The notes below the pieces were generated by a model. It saw nothing but the letters and a program-made list of their open reading frames with translations. It searched no databases and had not been told where the DNA came from. A stretch of 64,000 nt of DNA from Ww85 sp963745765 (GTDB lineage Bacteria > Desulfobacterota > Desulfobulbia > Desulfobulbales > Desulfocapsaceae). The stretch spans positions 1 to 64,000 of the forward strand of contig CAVUYQ010000022.1 of the NCBI GenBank assembly GCA_963745765.1. Direction: 5' to 3'. Below are positions 1-9,046 of the stretch, one piece after another; the stretch's first letter is position 1; the number at the start of each line of letters is the position of its first letter. The position numbers and the translations under genes are program-made.

Positions 1-373
1 CACATCCGGTCAAAAGCACAACACCATCAATCGGATTTGCGCGAATTGATTCTTCAACATCCATGCTTGCCAAATTTCTGAAAAGCATTGTTGTAGGACG
101 CATAATTGTTTCACCTAATGACATCACAGGAAATTCAAGAGGGAAACCTCCGGCTTCTAAAACTCCTTTTTTTACAAACTCTGCAAACTCTCTTAAATGC
201 CCATTGCATGGTGTTAACTCAGACCAGGTGTTGCAAATACCAATTACAGGCCGGCCCCGGAAATGATCATCCGGGTACCCTTGATTTCGCAGCCACGAAC
301 GATGAACAAAACCCATTTTGTCCAATCCGCCAAACCATTCCTGACTTCTTAATTTCTTTTTAGTTTTGCCCAT
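1..373 (-). CDS. IlvD/Edd-family sugar-acid dehydratase, N-terminal part (runs off the window)
   Basis: The first 124 residues of a dihydroxy-acid/aldonate dehydratase are visible, read leftward from an ATG at 373 and cut by the window edge. The family uses an Fe-S cluster to dehydrate sugar acids or dihydroxy acids. The segments GICNTWSELTPCN and FPVMSLGETIMRPT and the final LTGC match the sugar-acid branch (L-arabinonate/D-xylonate type) better than biosynthetic IlvD. The gene lies 33 bases downstream of the GH67 gene and is the last visible member of the xylan cluster, which fits oxidative catabolism of xylose or arabinose. Substrate is inferred from context; biosynthetic IlvD cannot be excluded from the N-terminus alone. 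Confidence 0.85.
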   Translation of the reverse strand, partial: MGKTKKKLRSQEWFGGLDKMGFVHRSWLRNQGYPDDHFRGRPVIGICNTWSELTPCNGHLREFAEFVKKGVLEAGGFPLEFPVMSLGETIMRPTTMLFRNLASMDVEESIRANPIDGVVLLTGC

Positions 374-406
374 ATAATTTTAATTTCAATTAAATATGTT
401 TAAAAA

Positions 407-2578
407 TTAATTCTCCCATTTAGGGCGAATACCCGGTGCGTAAGGGAATCTTAAGCTTTCATAATATTCTAAAGTTTTATCCGGTTTTTCTAAACCAGCC
501 GGAATTGCTTGTTTTGAAAATGTTTGGTAAAAAAGCACACAAGCATTTCTCCACCAGATTGCTTCTTTCTGTTGAATGTTTAAAAGCATTCTAACCTGAT
601 TAAATCTTTCCTCATCAATTAATCCTTTTAAAGATTGCCAGGTTTTAATCATATCTCCAACTGCTTTTGCACCATCATAATAATGATAACATAATTCATC
701 CCATAATGTATTGCCTGATTTTAATTTGTAATTCCAGCTTACATGATGAAACCAAAGCAGAAATTTATCCGGACAAGTTTTTAGCGAAGAAAACGTATTT
801 GCAACTTCAGGATAATATTGGTCAACAGCATCGCTCCCGGTTTTTGTACGATCGAAACCTATTCCATCAGTATCGACTTTGCTGTAATATACCGAAGTCC
901 AATCAGCACGCGGCTTATCCTTTATCCATGGGCCCGGTCCGTAATGATGATCCCATCCCATCTGATGATGAAGACCTAAAGGAGTCATGTAATTCACAAT
1001 TGTTTCGCGTGAAGTAAGCATCATATCTAAAACTTTATCAACAAATTCTTTGTCATTTGTAAATGTCATTTTTATCCACTCATCAGCAATCTCTTTTGAA
1101 GTAAGTGTATGATCCCAGGCCAATCTTCCGAAAGCATACCAATTAGACTGGCCGAAAAGATGCCCCGTCCAATTTCTATCAGTTCCTGTATTTGCAACGC
1201 CAGCAATTCCGGTTAAAGTATGATTTTCTAAAGTGCCGTCAATTACTTTTGCAACAGTTGAACCTTTACCTTTTGCATATGTATCCGACTCAAGACATTC
1301 TTTATACATGGGTGCAAGATATGCTAACGTAGTAGCTTGTCCTAAATATTCCTGTGTTAATTGAAATTCCAACATAAGCGGGGTTTTTGGCATAGCCCCA
1401 AATAAAGGATGAAATGGTTCCCTCGGCTGAAAATCTATTGGGCCGTTTTTGGGTTGTATAAAAACATTTGAATTAAATTTACCATCAAGAGGTTTAAACT
1501 CATCATAGGCTTGCTTTGCTCTGTCTTCGGGATTTTCGTTACTGTAAACAAAAGCTCTCCACATAACAACCCCACCAAAAGGCTGCAAAGCTTCTGCAAG
1601 CATATTGGCTCCATCTGCATGACTTCTATTATAATCATTCGGGCCCGGTTGTCCTTCAGAATTTGCTTTGACAAGAAAACCGCCAAAGTCAGGTATATAA
1701 CTATAAATTTCTTTTACTTTATTTTTCCACCAGTTTTTAACATCCGGATTAAGTGGATCAGCAGTTTTTAGTCCGCCGATTTCAATTGGGGCGCTGAATC
1801 TTGCAGTAAGATAGACTCTAACGCCATAAGGACGGAAAACATCTGCAAGCGCTTTTACTTTTTCTAAGTATGGTGTAGTTAGAACCCATGCATTAGCATT
1901 TACATTTGTTAATACGGCTCCGTTAATTCCAATACTGGCATCGGCTCTTGCATAATCATAATATCTTTGATCAATATAACCGGGCAATCTATGCCAATCC
2001 CAAATAGAAAAACCGGCATAATTTCTTTCGGAAGTTCTATCTAAATTATCCCAGTGATCGAGAAGCCTTAATTTAATTTTTGGTGAACTAAACATCGCAA
2101 GATTTTCTATGCTTTGGTGCATCTGCATAAATCGTAGAAAATTAAAAACTCCATACAATACTCCTACATCAATTTTTCCAGCAATAACAATTACTTTCTT
2201 ACTATTGTACATTGCTGATTTAATGATAAATCCTTCATCATTAATTTTATTGAAATCCGTTTGTGAAATTATCGAAGTTACTAATTTTGAATTTTTATTT
2301 GTACCAAGAATAACCGTTCCATCGGAAGACACATCAGAATAACTTTCTATAGATTTTCCTAACAAACTTTCCAGATCATTTTTTAATTCTTTAAACGCTA
2401 TTTTTGAAGTAGCAGAAGTATCATTGCAAATTATTCCACTGATACTGTTTTTATAGTTATTTAAGATTTGATTGTCAGTTATTAAATCGTACCTAAGCCA
2501 AAGTCTGTAACCATCTTCAGCATGAATAAATGCCATTGAAAAAATTATAAATACGAATAATAAATGTGATATTTTCAT
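407..2578 (-). CDS. GH67 alpha-glucuronidase, secreted
   Basis: A 723-residue protein that should remove (4-O-methyl)glucuronic acid from the ends of xylo-oligosaccharides. An N-terminal signal peptide of about 20 residues ends near AFIHAEDG. The GH67 catalytic centre is recognisable: KANSEGQPGP carries the general-acid Glu, and GPIDFQPREPFHPLFG carries the acidic pair of the general base. Length is close to the usual 680-720. It sits 22 bases after the esterase gene and 33 before the dehydratase, all leftward, so one operon is likely. The low GC content matches its neighbours but not the DNA right of 6760. The family call is firm. Confidence 0.95.
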   Translation of the reverse strand: MKISHLLFVFIIFSMAFIHAEDGYRLWLRYDLITDNQILNNYKNSISGIICNDTSATSKIAFKELKNDLESLLGKSIESYSDVSSDGTVILGTNKNSKLVTSIISQTDFNKINDEGFIIKSAMYNSKKVIVIAGKIDVGVLYGVFNFLRFMQMHQSIENLAMFSSPKIKLRLLDHWDNLDRTSERNYAGFSIWDWHRLPGYIDQRYYDYARADASIGINGAVLTNVNANAWVLTTPYLEKVKALADVFRPYGVRVYLTARFSAPIEIGGLKTADPLNPDVKNWWKNKVKEIYSYIPDFGGFLVKANSEGQPGPNDYNRSHADGANMLAEALQPFGGVVMWRAFVYSNENPEDRAKQAYDEFKPLDGKFNSNVFIQPKNGPIDFQPREPFHPLFGAMPKTPLMLEFQLTQEYLGQATTLAYLAPMYKECLESDTYAKGKGSTVAKVIDGTLENHTLTGIAGVANTGTDRNWTGHLFGQSNWYAFGRLAWDHTLTSKEIADEWIKMTFTNDKEFVDKVLDMMLTSRETIVNYMTPLGLHHQMGWDHHYGPGPWIKDKPRADWTSVYYSKVDTDGIGFDRTKTGSDAVDQYYPEVANTFSSLKTCPDKFLLWFHHVSWNYKLKSGNTLWDELCYHYYDGAKAVGDMIKTWQSLKGLIDEERFNQVRMLLNIQQKEAIWWRNACVLFYQTFSKQAIPAGLEKPDKTLEYYESLRFPYAPGIRPKWEN

Positions 2579-2600
2579 GTTACTCTTTTAATTATTAAAA

Positions 2601-3708
2601 TTATTGTATTTTATCAAACTCAAGTTTATTTGCATATTGCTCCAATTGAAAACCTAATACATTTCCATTGCCATCTAATTTAAAATGAACCAAAACATAC
2701 CTTCCTATTTCATAAAATTCTTTATCAGTTTCGGGATATAAAATTGTTTTTCCGGAAAAAGAAGAGTTGGTTATCAAATTACCATTATCTGTTTTAACAT
2801 TAACTTTTATTCCATTTTTCGATTTATATGTGCCTTCATATTTTTTCAAAATACTTTCTGCAATAGGAACCGGTTCTTTTTCAAAAGCAAATTGAAGCCC
2901 TCTTGTATAACCATCCGCTTTGCCTCCCGAATGCCCAACACCATCAATTACATTTGATTTAATTTTAAGTCCGGGATAATTTTCCTCTTTAAGCACATCA
3001 ACAAACTCTTGATAGCTGCTCACATCTTCATAACCACCTACAGCCATATAAAGTCTTTTGTTTGAACCGGAATTATTTCCAGAATATTTTTCCTCATAAG
3101 AATTGATTATGTCATTATCCCATTGAATTGCGGGACTGGTTAAAACATAATTTTTAAACACGGTTGGATCAGTAAACAGTGTGTACAAAGTAAAAAGCCC
3201 GCCGAGTGAACTTCCCATTAAAGTTCTATCATCTTTTTTTGTTTTAAATTTACTATCAATAAACGGGATTAATTCTTCTTTAATAAACGAAAGAAATTTT
3301 TGTGCTCCGCCTCCTGTGGGTTCCTGCATAGTTTTAGTCGGAGTAAAATCTGTTACCCGCAATGAATCCGGGTTTGGATTTTTACCTCCCCAAGTTATGC
3401 CAACTACAATGGCGTCTGGTAAAAATCCATCGAAGTATTGTTCGCCATAAATCGCATTAAGAAGAGGGAAATCCCATTGAGCATCTAAAAGATAAATTAC
3501 AGGAAAAGTTCTTATTTGGGTCATCAATATTTCTTGGAAGATTTATATAAAGTTTATAGTCCTTATTTGTGATCTGAGATTTTATTTCTAATTCTTGTGT
3601 GCCTGGAATTTGAACTTGTTCCGGTTTACTATTTCCATCTTGAGCGTAAATATTTTTTCCCAATATAAATAAGGTTAAAAAAATAATTACATTAGTTAAT
3701 GATTTCAT
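2601..3708 (-). CDS. Secreted alpha/beta-hydrolase esterase, split by a one-base frameshift
   Basis: Two overlapping reading frames join into one esterase of about 368 residues. The first (3708 to about 3510) gives a signal peptide ending near NIYAQDG and the start of the esterase fold (YKLYINLPRNIDDPNK). The second (from about 3515 to 2601) continues with FPVIYLLDAQWDFPLL, the nucleophile elbow GSSLGG and the catalytic-His segment GVGHSGG, then a C-terminal domain of about 70 residues. One extra A near 3508-3512 explains the break; no other disruption is seen, so a sequencing or assembly error is as likely as real decay. It resembles the Esterase_D/COG2819 group. In a xylan cluster it would act as an acetyl or feruloyl esterase, which is inference. 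Confidence 0.75.
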
Positions 3709-3737
3709 TTAACACCTTAATTAATTTGAATCAATTT

Positions 3738-5474
3738 TTATTTGTTATCATATATGGCATCATCACCGCTATATTCAAAATAGTCGAACGAAGCTTTGTT
3801 CTTTGATTCTTTAGCCATAGAAGTTGCATACAAAGCGAAAATACATCCTGTAAAATCTTTTGGAATTTTTACACTTAAGTATTTAGCATCGACATTATCT
3901 TTTAATAAATTCCAATTCACTGCTTCATCATTCTCTTTTGAAAAAGAATAATAAAATGAATAAACATCTCTATCTGCTTTAATTTGGAGATTTAATTCTG
4001 TGTTATTTTCTTTTTCAGTTATTTCTTTTGATGCAATCAATTCCATCTGGTTATTAACGCTGCTTGAATCAGTTGACTTAAATAATTGAATTATTGGTTT
4101 ATTATTTTCTACTGATTTGCATATAAAATAAAATCGAGTTTCACTCAGAAATATTAATAAACCGGCTTTTTCATTCTCAGTTTGTGCGGTAAAATCAATT
4201 GAAGTGCTTGCAGAACATGTTAAATGCTGCTGACGGTGTCCAAGAAAAGATGGATTCATATCCCCCGAACAAGTTTCCGGTCTTAACTGCATTGTTACAA
4301 AACCTTTTTTACTTGTTAGGTCATACCATTTTTCACGTGGAGTTCTAAGGAAAATCCAATCTTTATCTAACCTATCTTTATCAAAATTGTATTTTAATTT
4401 AAAATTTCCTCCATAGGGTCTATCTGCAAATTCTTTTTTAGGAGGAAGCGGATATGGATAATAATATTGAACTTCTTTGTAATCAGGATTTATAACCGGC
4501 CAGCCATCGATCCATTTAACCGGTGCTAAAAAGGTTTCTCTGCCGGTGTTATCATATTCCCGATCTGCTATCAAATAAGGTCTTATTCCAAGAAATACTG
4601 CCCACCATTCTCCATTATCTAATTCTACAAAGTCTGCATGTCCGGTTGCAGTAATCGGATTTTTTCTTGTTAGATCTAAATCTCTTTGAGTTAAGATTGG
4701 ATTTTTGTCATAAGGAATATAAGGTCCTAAAACATCTTTGCTTCTAAACACCACTTCTGAATGCTGATCCGATGTACCCCCTTCAGCAGAGATTAAATAA
4801 TATAAATCATTTACTTTAAATATATGCGGAGCTTCAATCCAAACCGGTTTTTTACTTAAATCGGTTCCACCGTTTACAATAATATGTTCATCACCAATTG
4901 CTTTGAAAGTTTTTGAATCGAGTTCATGAATTCTTATTGTTCGATGGCCTTCATAAAGAGGTTTATTATCAGGAGCCACACTATTATAAGTGATGTATAA
5001 TTTCCCATCGTTATCAAAAAATGGAGATGGGTCTATTCCATCAATTTCCGGCAGCCAAACCGGATTTGACCAAGGGCCTTCAGGAGATTTTGAAGTAACA
5101 ATAAAATTTCCTCCGCGATCAACAATCGTACATGTTACATAAAAAGTACCATTATTATATCTTATTGATGGAGCAAATAATCCTCTCGATACGCCTTGTC
5201 CATCAAGATTTAATTGTTCGGGACGGTCCAAAACATGTCCGATTAATTTCCAATTGACAAGGTCTTTGCTTTGGAATACAGGCAAACCAGGATAATATGC
5301 AAAGGTAGATGTAACCAGATAAAAATTATCATCCACTTTACAAATACTTGGATCGGGATAGAAGCCCGCTAAAATTGGATTAGCAAACATTGGTTTATCC
5401 TGTGCAATTAAATTTACAGATGTAACAACAAATAGAATTGATAGAAATAAAAAATGATTAAAATATTTTATCAC
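3738..5474 (-). CDS. GH43 beta-xylosidase/arabinofuranosidase, secreted
   Basis: A 578-residue protein with a GTG start at 5474 behind a good ribosome site (GAGGAAG). A signal peptide ends near NLIAQD. The five-bladed GH43 domain occupies about residues 30-330, with the three acidic residues in context: YPDPS (base), GIDPSPF (pKa modulator) and VWIEAPH (acid). A C-terminal beta-sandwich (about 350-570) is typical of two-domain GH43 enzymes that trim xylo-oligosaccharides. The gene lies between GH115 and esterase genes with 24- and 29-base gaps. Exact specificity (xylose or arabinose) cannot be read from the sequence. Confidence 0.93.
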   Translation of the reverse strand: MIKYFNHFLFLSILFVVTSVNLIAQDKPMFANPILAGFYPDPSICKVDDNFYLVTSTFAYYPGLPVFQSKDLVNWKLIGHVLDRPEQLNLDGQGVSRGLFAPSIRYNNGTFYVTCTIVDRGGNFIVTSKSPEGPWSNPVWLPEIDGIDPSPFFDNDGKLYITYNSVAPDNKPLYEGHRTIRIHELDSKTFKAIGDEHIIVNGGTDLSKKPVWIEAPHIFKVNDLYYLISAEGGTSDQHSEVVFRSKDVLGPYIPYDKNPILTQRDLDLTRKNPITATGHADFVELDNGEWWAVFLGIRPYLIADREYDNTGRETFLAPVKWIDGWPVINPDYKEVQYYYPYPLPPKKEFADRPYGGNFKLKYNFDKDRLDKDWIFLRTPREKWYDLTSKKGFVTMQLRPETCSGDMNPSFLGHRQQHLTCSASTSIDFTAQTENEKAGLLIFLSETRFYFICKSVENNKPIIQLFKSTDSSSVNNQMELIASKEITEKENNTELNLQIKADRDVYSFYYSFSKENDEAVNWNLLKDNVDAKYLSVKIPKDFTGCIFALYATSMAKESKNKASFDYFEYSGDDAIYDNK

Positions 5475-5498
5475 GTGCTTCCTCTTCTTTCAACTTTA

Positions 5499-6759
5499 TT
5501 ATTTGAATTGATAAAAACTTTCCGGCGGACCTAAATAACTTGCCTTTACACCACCGAGGTCCACTATAATTTTTTCTATAACTACGCCAGGATCAACCAT
5601 CCAAATTTTTAAAGTATGATAACCAGTTTTTGAAATAAAATGTTTTGAATGGCTATACCGTGCATTATTCATAACCGAAGTTTCCCAATCCCTATTTCCA
5701 TTCTGGGCATTATAATCAGCAGGAACTAAAGTAACTATTTGAGGAGCCTCATTATCAAATGAAACGGCATACCTTAATGCTCTTCCAGCCATAAAGTTTA
5801 ATGTAGGCGAAAAAATTCCTTCTACATCAACCGAGTCTTTATTGAATAAATACATCTTATATTCAAGGCATGGAGAATCTTTTCCCGGAACTGCTGGAGG
5901 TTCATCAACAGGCGCATTCGCTCTCATACCGGAAAGAGTACGGCCATAATCATCTATTTTAATCCAGTGCCTGTCCCCGCTATCAATTTTTCTTGTGTAA
6001 TGTTCCGGTTCTATAGAAACATAACCCTCTCCTTCAACAAAGCCATCAAGAGATTTATTGGTTACTTCAGTTGGATTGAATGATTCAACTTTAACCGTAA
6101 CAGATTTATTGGTTCCTTCAATTTTCACTGTACCGATGCTTTTTTCTTTAGGAGCTTTTTCCCAATCAATGCTGATCCAGATGCGCTTATCTTTCTCAAC
6201 AGAACCTTTTGTTTCACTCATCTTAATCCATGGACTCTCTGCAGTTGCTGTAAATTTGAAAGGTGCATTTCCTTTATTAAAAATATCTATGTAATGTCTT
6301 TGTTGATTAAATACATCAAAGGAAGGTAAAACTGCTTTATCTTTTTCTCCAGGCCAAACAGCTTCAGATCCTTCAATTGATACACCCATTATTGCTGAAT
6401 CAGGTATTTTGATTTCTTTAAGATCAATCGCTCTAAGACTATTATGGGGAGGATCATTCCAACTTGTATACCCCAAATGAGTTTGATCCATAAAATGATT
6501 CCATTTGCCATCAAGAAAAGAACGGTTAAAATATCCCATCATGGTTGTATCTTCTTTGAAAAGAGAGCGAGTTTCTTCTGCCATATCATTTGAACTTGCT
6601 CTTCCCTGCTTCGCGTACAACTCATTTCTGCCTGCAGCATAATATAATTGATTCACAATTGCACAAGCTTTGGCTGGAAATAAAACAAGTTCATAAAATG
6701 CAGCTCGTTTTTCTTGCGGAAGCTTATTATAAATTTCTTCTGCTTTAGTCGCGATTGTA
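5499..6759 (-). CDS. GH115 alpha-glucuronidase, C-terminal fragment truncated at the contig junction
   Basis: About 418 residues from the C-terminal half of a GH115 enzyme, which removes glucuronic acid from internal positions of glucuronoxylan. Family hallmarks include the HLGYTSWNDPP segment, MGVSIEGSEAVWPG and the C-terminal MVDPGVVIEKI...GGVKASYLGPPE. GH115 proteins are usually 800-970 residues, so the N-terminal domain and much of the catalytic barrel are missing. Homology stops at about 6757, exactly where a GC-rich katG fragment on the opposite strand begins. The apparent start at 6764 lies across the join and is not a true start. Confidence 0.88.
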
Positions 6760-6766
6760 CGCAACT
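6745..6766. other. Junction of two unrelated sequences (probable assembly chimera)
   Basis: Within about 20 bases the sequence passes from the middle of a GH115 gene (minus strand, AT-rich, Bacteroidetes-like) to the middle of a katG gene (plus strand, GC-rich, proteobacteria-like). Neither gene resumes elsewhere in the window. No transposase, tRNA or repeat marks the point. Base composition changes sharply at the same place. Confidence 0.8.
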
Positions 6767-7203
6767 ACCTCAAGACCAAATACAGTGTATCCGCTGAGGA
6801 GATGCTGATCGACAAGGCACAATTACTGACGCTGACCCCGCCTGAAATGACGGTTCTCGTTGGCGGTATGCGCGTCCTGAACGGTAACTTCGGACAGTCC
6901 CGGCACGGTGTTTTCACCAACCGGACAGAGACGCTAACCAATGACTTTTTTGTTAATCTGCTCGACATGGGCACGACGTGGAAGGCAACCTCGGAAGACA
7001 AGGACGTGTTCGAGGGTCATGACCGCATAACGGGTGAATCCAGGTGGACCGGCACCCGTGTCGACCTGATCTTCGGTTCAAACTCCGAACTCCGCGCCCT
7101 GGCTGAAGTCTACGGGAGTGCAGACTCTCAGGAGAAGTTCGTGCATGACTTCGTAGCGGCCTGGAACAAGGTAATGAATCTTGACCGCTTCGATCTTGCC
7201 TGA
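6760..7203 (+). CDS. katG: Catalase-peroxidase KatG, C-terminal fragment
   Basis: The last 147 residues of KatG, read from about RNYLKTKY to a TGA at 7201-7203. Segments LLTLTPPEMTVLVGGMRVL, NDFFVNLLDM, FGSNSELRALAEVYG and the terminal KVMNLDRFDLA closely follow the C-terminal peroxidase-like domain. Full KatG has about 720-740 residues, so the heme-binding N-terminal domain is absent: the reading frame is cut at the junction. The enzyme removes hydrogen peroxide in the cytoplasm, which fits the neighbouring rubrerythrin. The fragment cannot be functional alone; in the source genome the gene is probably complete. Confidence 0.92.
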   Translation, partial: RNYLKTKYSVSAEEMLIDKAQLLTLTPPEMTVLVGGMRVLNGNFGQSRHGVFTNRTETLTNDFFVNLLDMGTTWKATSEDKDVFEGHDRITGESRWTGTRVDLIFGSNSELRALAEVYGSADSQEKFVHDFVAAWNKVMNLDRFDLA

Positions 7204-7355
7204 TCGTGGTAAAAACATCTTCGAGGGCTTATGAAGCTAATTCAGAGCCGCAAGGCGGATGATCGGCAAGTGATAACCGCAGCGGATTGGCAAATGTTCC
7301 GGACGATCATGGAAGCTATTAGCAATATACAGGCGCGGCCAACCTAAAAAAGCAA

Positions 7356-7390
7356 AACGGCGTTTCCGGTATTATACCGAAAACGCCGTT
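7356..7390 (-). terminator. Rho-independent terminator after the rubrerythrin gene
   Basis: A 16-base arm at 7356-7371 pairs with 7375-7390 with one mismatch and a short ATT loop. On the minus strand the stem is followed by GCTTTTTT. It overlaps the rubrerythrin stop codon. It also lies 150 bases past the katG stop, so it could work for both converging genes. Confidence 0.75.
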
Positions 7391-7949
7391 ACCGCCTGTT
7401 TCGCGGAACAGAACAGTCGATTACAGGTCGCTGTTGAAGGTCTGCCGGACCGTAATACTCTCTCGGGTGTGCGCAGGCCGGACATTTGGCCGGCGGCTGG
7501 GTGCCTTTATGCAGGTAACCGCAGAGGCTGCATTTCCAGGTGATCGGTTCATCACGGGTGAATACGGTACCGTTGTTGATGCGGGCGAGAAGCTTCTTGT
7601 AGCGTTCACGATGTTCAGCCTCGACCTTGCCGATCTGCTCGAATTTCATGGCAGCTTCCATGTTGCCTTCTTCTTTGGCAATCTTGGCAAAATCAGGGTA
7701 CATGGTGGTGGTTTCGTAATCTTCACCGTTAGCGGCTTCCTGAAGATTCTTGGCGGTGTCACCAATGCCGTTAAGCAGTTTGAAATGATCATTGGCGTGT
7801 CTCATTTCATTGATTGCCGTCTCTTCAAAAATGCTGGCGATGTAGTGGTAGCCTTCCTTGCGGGCGGCCTTGGCGAAAAAGGTATACTTGTTTCTGGCCA
7901 TTGACTCACCGGCAAATGCTGCATTCAGGTTTTCAATTGTTTTACTCAT
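7389..7949 (-). CDS. rbr: Rubrerythrin
   Basis: A 186-residue rubrerythrin, a non-heme diiron peroxidase of anaerobes. The start is the ATG at 7949, preceded by AAGGAGCGCGTT; a longer frame to 8057 runs through the promoter. Four-helix diiron ligands appear in FAGESMARNKY, EETAINEMRHA and GKVEAEHRERY. A C-terminal rubredoxin-like domain has CSLCGYLH and CPACAHP, the four Fe(SCys)4 ligands. About 20 residues follow the usual end of the rubredoxin domain (after REYYG), ending in PRNRR; this tail is unusual. A Fur-type operator lies 79 bases upstream. Confidence 0.96.
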   Translation of the reverse strand: MSKTIENLNAAFAGESMARNKYTFFAKAARKEGYHYIASIFEETAINEMRHANDHFKLLNGIGDTAKNLQEAANGEDYETTTMYPDFAKIAKEEGNMEAAMKFEQIGKVEAEHRERYKKLLARINNGTVFTRDEPITWKCSLCGYLHKGTQPPAKCPACAHPREYYGPADLQQRPVIDCSVPRNRR

Positions 7950-8027
7950 AACGCGCTCCTTGGAAAATAAAGGTGTTAGAAAAAGAGTTAGTCGGATAAC
8001 TCCTGCCAAACCAAAGCAAGTTCTATC

Positions 8028-8046
8028 GATAATGATAATTTTTATC
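8028..8046. promoter_or_regulatory. Fur-type operator upstream of rubrerythrin
   Basis: The 19-mer GATAATGATAATTTTTATC matches 17 of 19 positions of the classical Fur box, GATAATGATAATCATTATC. It is embedded in a wider inverted repeat, TCGATAA...TTATCGA. It lies 79 bases before the rubrerythrin start, where a promoter is expected. Fur or its paralogue PerR is the likely regulator; the site alone does not distinguish them. Confidence 0.72.
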
Positions 8047-8238
8047 GAATAATGCAAGAACTATTGAAGAATGCCGGGGAAAAAGGGAATAGTGTTAGCA
8101 CATTGTGACACTCGGGCGGACTTATTTATTTACTGCTCCACTTCCTGAGCAAGGAAGAATCATCTGGTCTTAAAGGCGTAGAGCAGAGTCCCTCTTGAGA
8201 AGCAGGCGGGTTTTTCGATCCGGTACCCCTTGTTCTTC

Positions 8239-8865
8239 TTATTTTGGCTTATCCACAGCCTTGATGTCAGGGATGAGATAGAAGACAAGAGCTTCCGGTT
8301 CAATCACGATGTCATTAATCTGCATGTTGATGGCAAGCTTTCTGCTGCCCGTATTTGTTATGATCGGCTGCAGCTTGTTTATGACAATCGGTATTTCCTT
8401 GCCGTTAAAAACAGAAACGAGCAGTGCCGCTATTTCGTTACCTTTCTGATTGGCGGCATCAGGCGCCATTTCCGAGACCTGCGGTATGATAAAAAGCGTC
8501 TGGCTTGCTTCATCAAAGCGTGTGCTGGCGGTAATATTGAAATCGAGCTGTACATTCCCGACCTTGAGGGCAATCTGGTGACCGGCGATAGCCGTGTTGA
8601 TCTTTATATCGGTGCCATTTACGACAAGGTGAGCGGAGAGCTTCTGTTTTGCCAGCTTGAGGTTGTCTATGTGATTGATGGCTATCATTCCCTTCAGTGC
8701 AGAGGATGGCTCGGAGAGTTGGATGGGCAGGCTTTTCTTGATTGTATCTACGAGTACTGCCTCAGGAATGCTCATGGTGATCGCTGCCTTATTGCCGGAA
8801 GCGGCCCAGACCGGCGTGACTGCGGTCAAAAACAGGATAGCAAGTAAAACGAAATTATTTTTCAT
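8239..8865 (-). CDS. Secreted protein of unknown function (possible YceB/DUF1439-like fold)
   Basis: A 208-residue protein with a clear signal peptide (MKNNFVLLAILFLTAVTPVWAAS). The start at 8865 is chosen because it begins the signal peptide, although the ribosome site is weak. The mature part alternates hydrophobic and polar residues as in long beta strands (AHLVVNGTDIKINTAIAG, IALKVGNVQLDFNI). This recalls the lipid-binding YceB/DUF1439 or BPI-like folds, but I see no decisive motif and there is no lipobox Cys. It stands alone, divergent from the helicase gene. Confidence 0.6.
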   Translation of the reverse strand: MKNNFVLLAILFLTAVTPVWAASGNKAAITMSIPEAVLVDTIKKSLPIQLSEPSSALKGMIAINHIDNLKLAKQKLSAHLVVNGTDIKINTAIAGHQIALKVGNVQLDFNITASTRFDEASQTLFIIPQVSEMAPDAANQKGNEIAALLVSVFNGKEIPIVINKLQPIITNTGSRKLAINMQINDIVIEPEALVFYLIPDIKAVDKPK

Positions 8866-9046
8866 AATAGTGATTCCGTGGTTTTTTTGCCGCTCCCGGG
8901 CGGTTATGGTAGACATCTATACCGTCCACAAGGCTTTGAAATAGTTCGTTGCACATACCATATGCGATACGTTATTTTAATATAATCGAGATATTGGAAT
9001 AAGCAATCAGTTGCGGTTGCAAAAACATTATAGTGGAAATGAGTGC

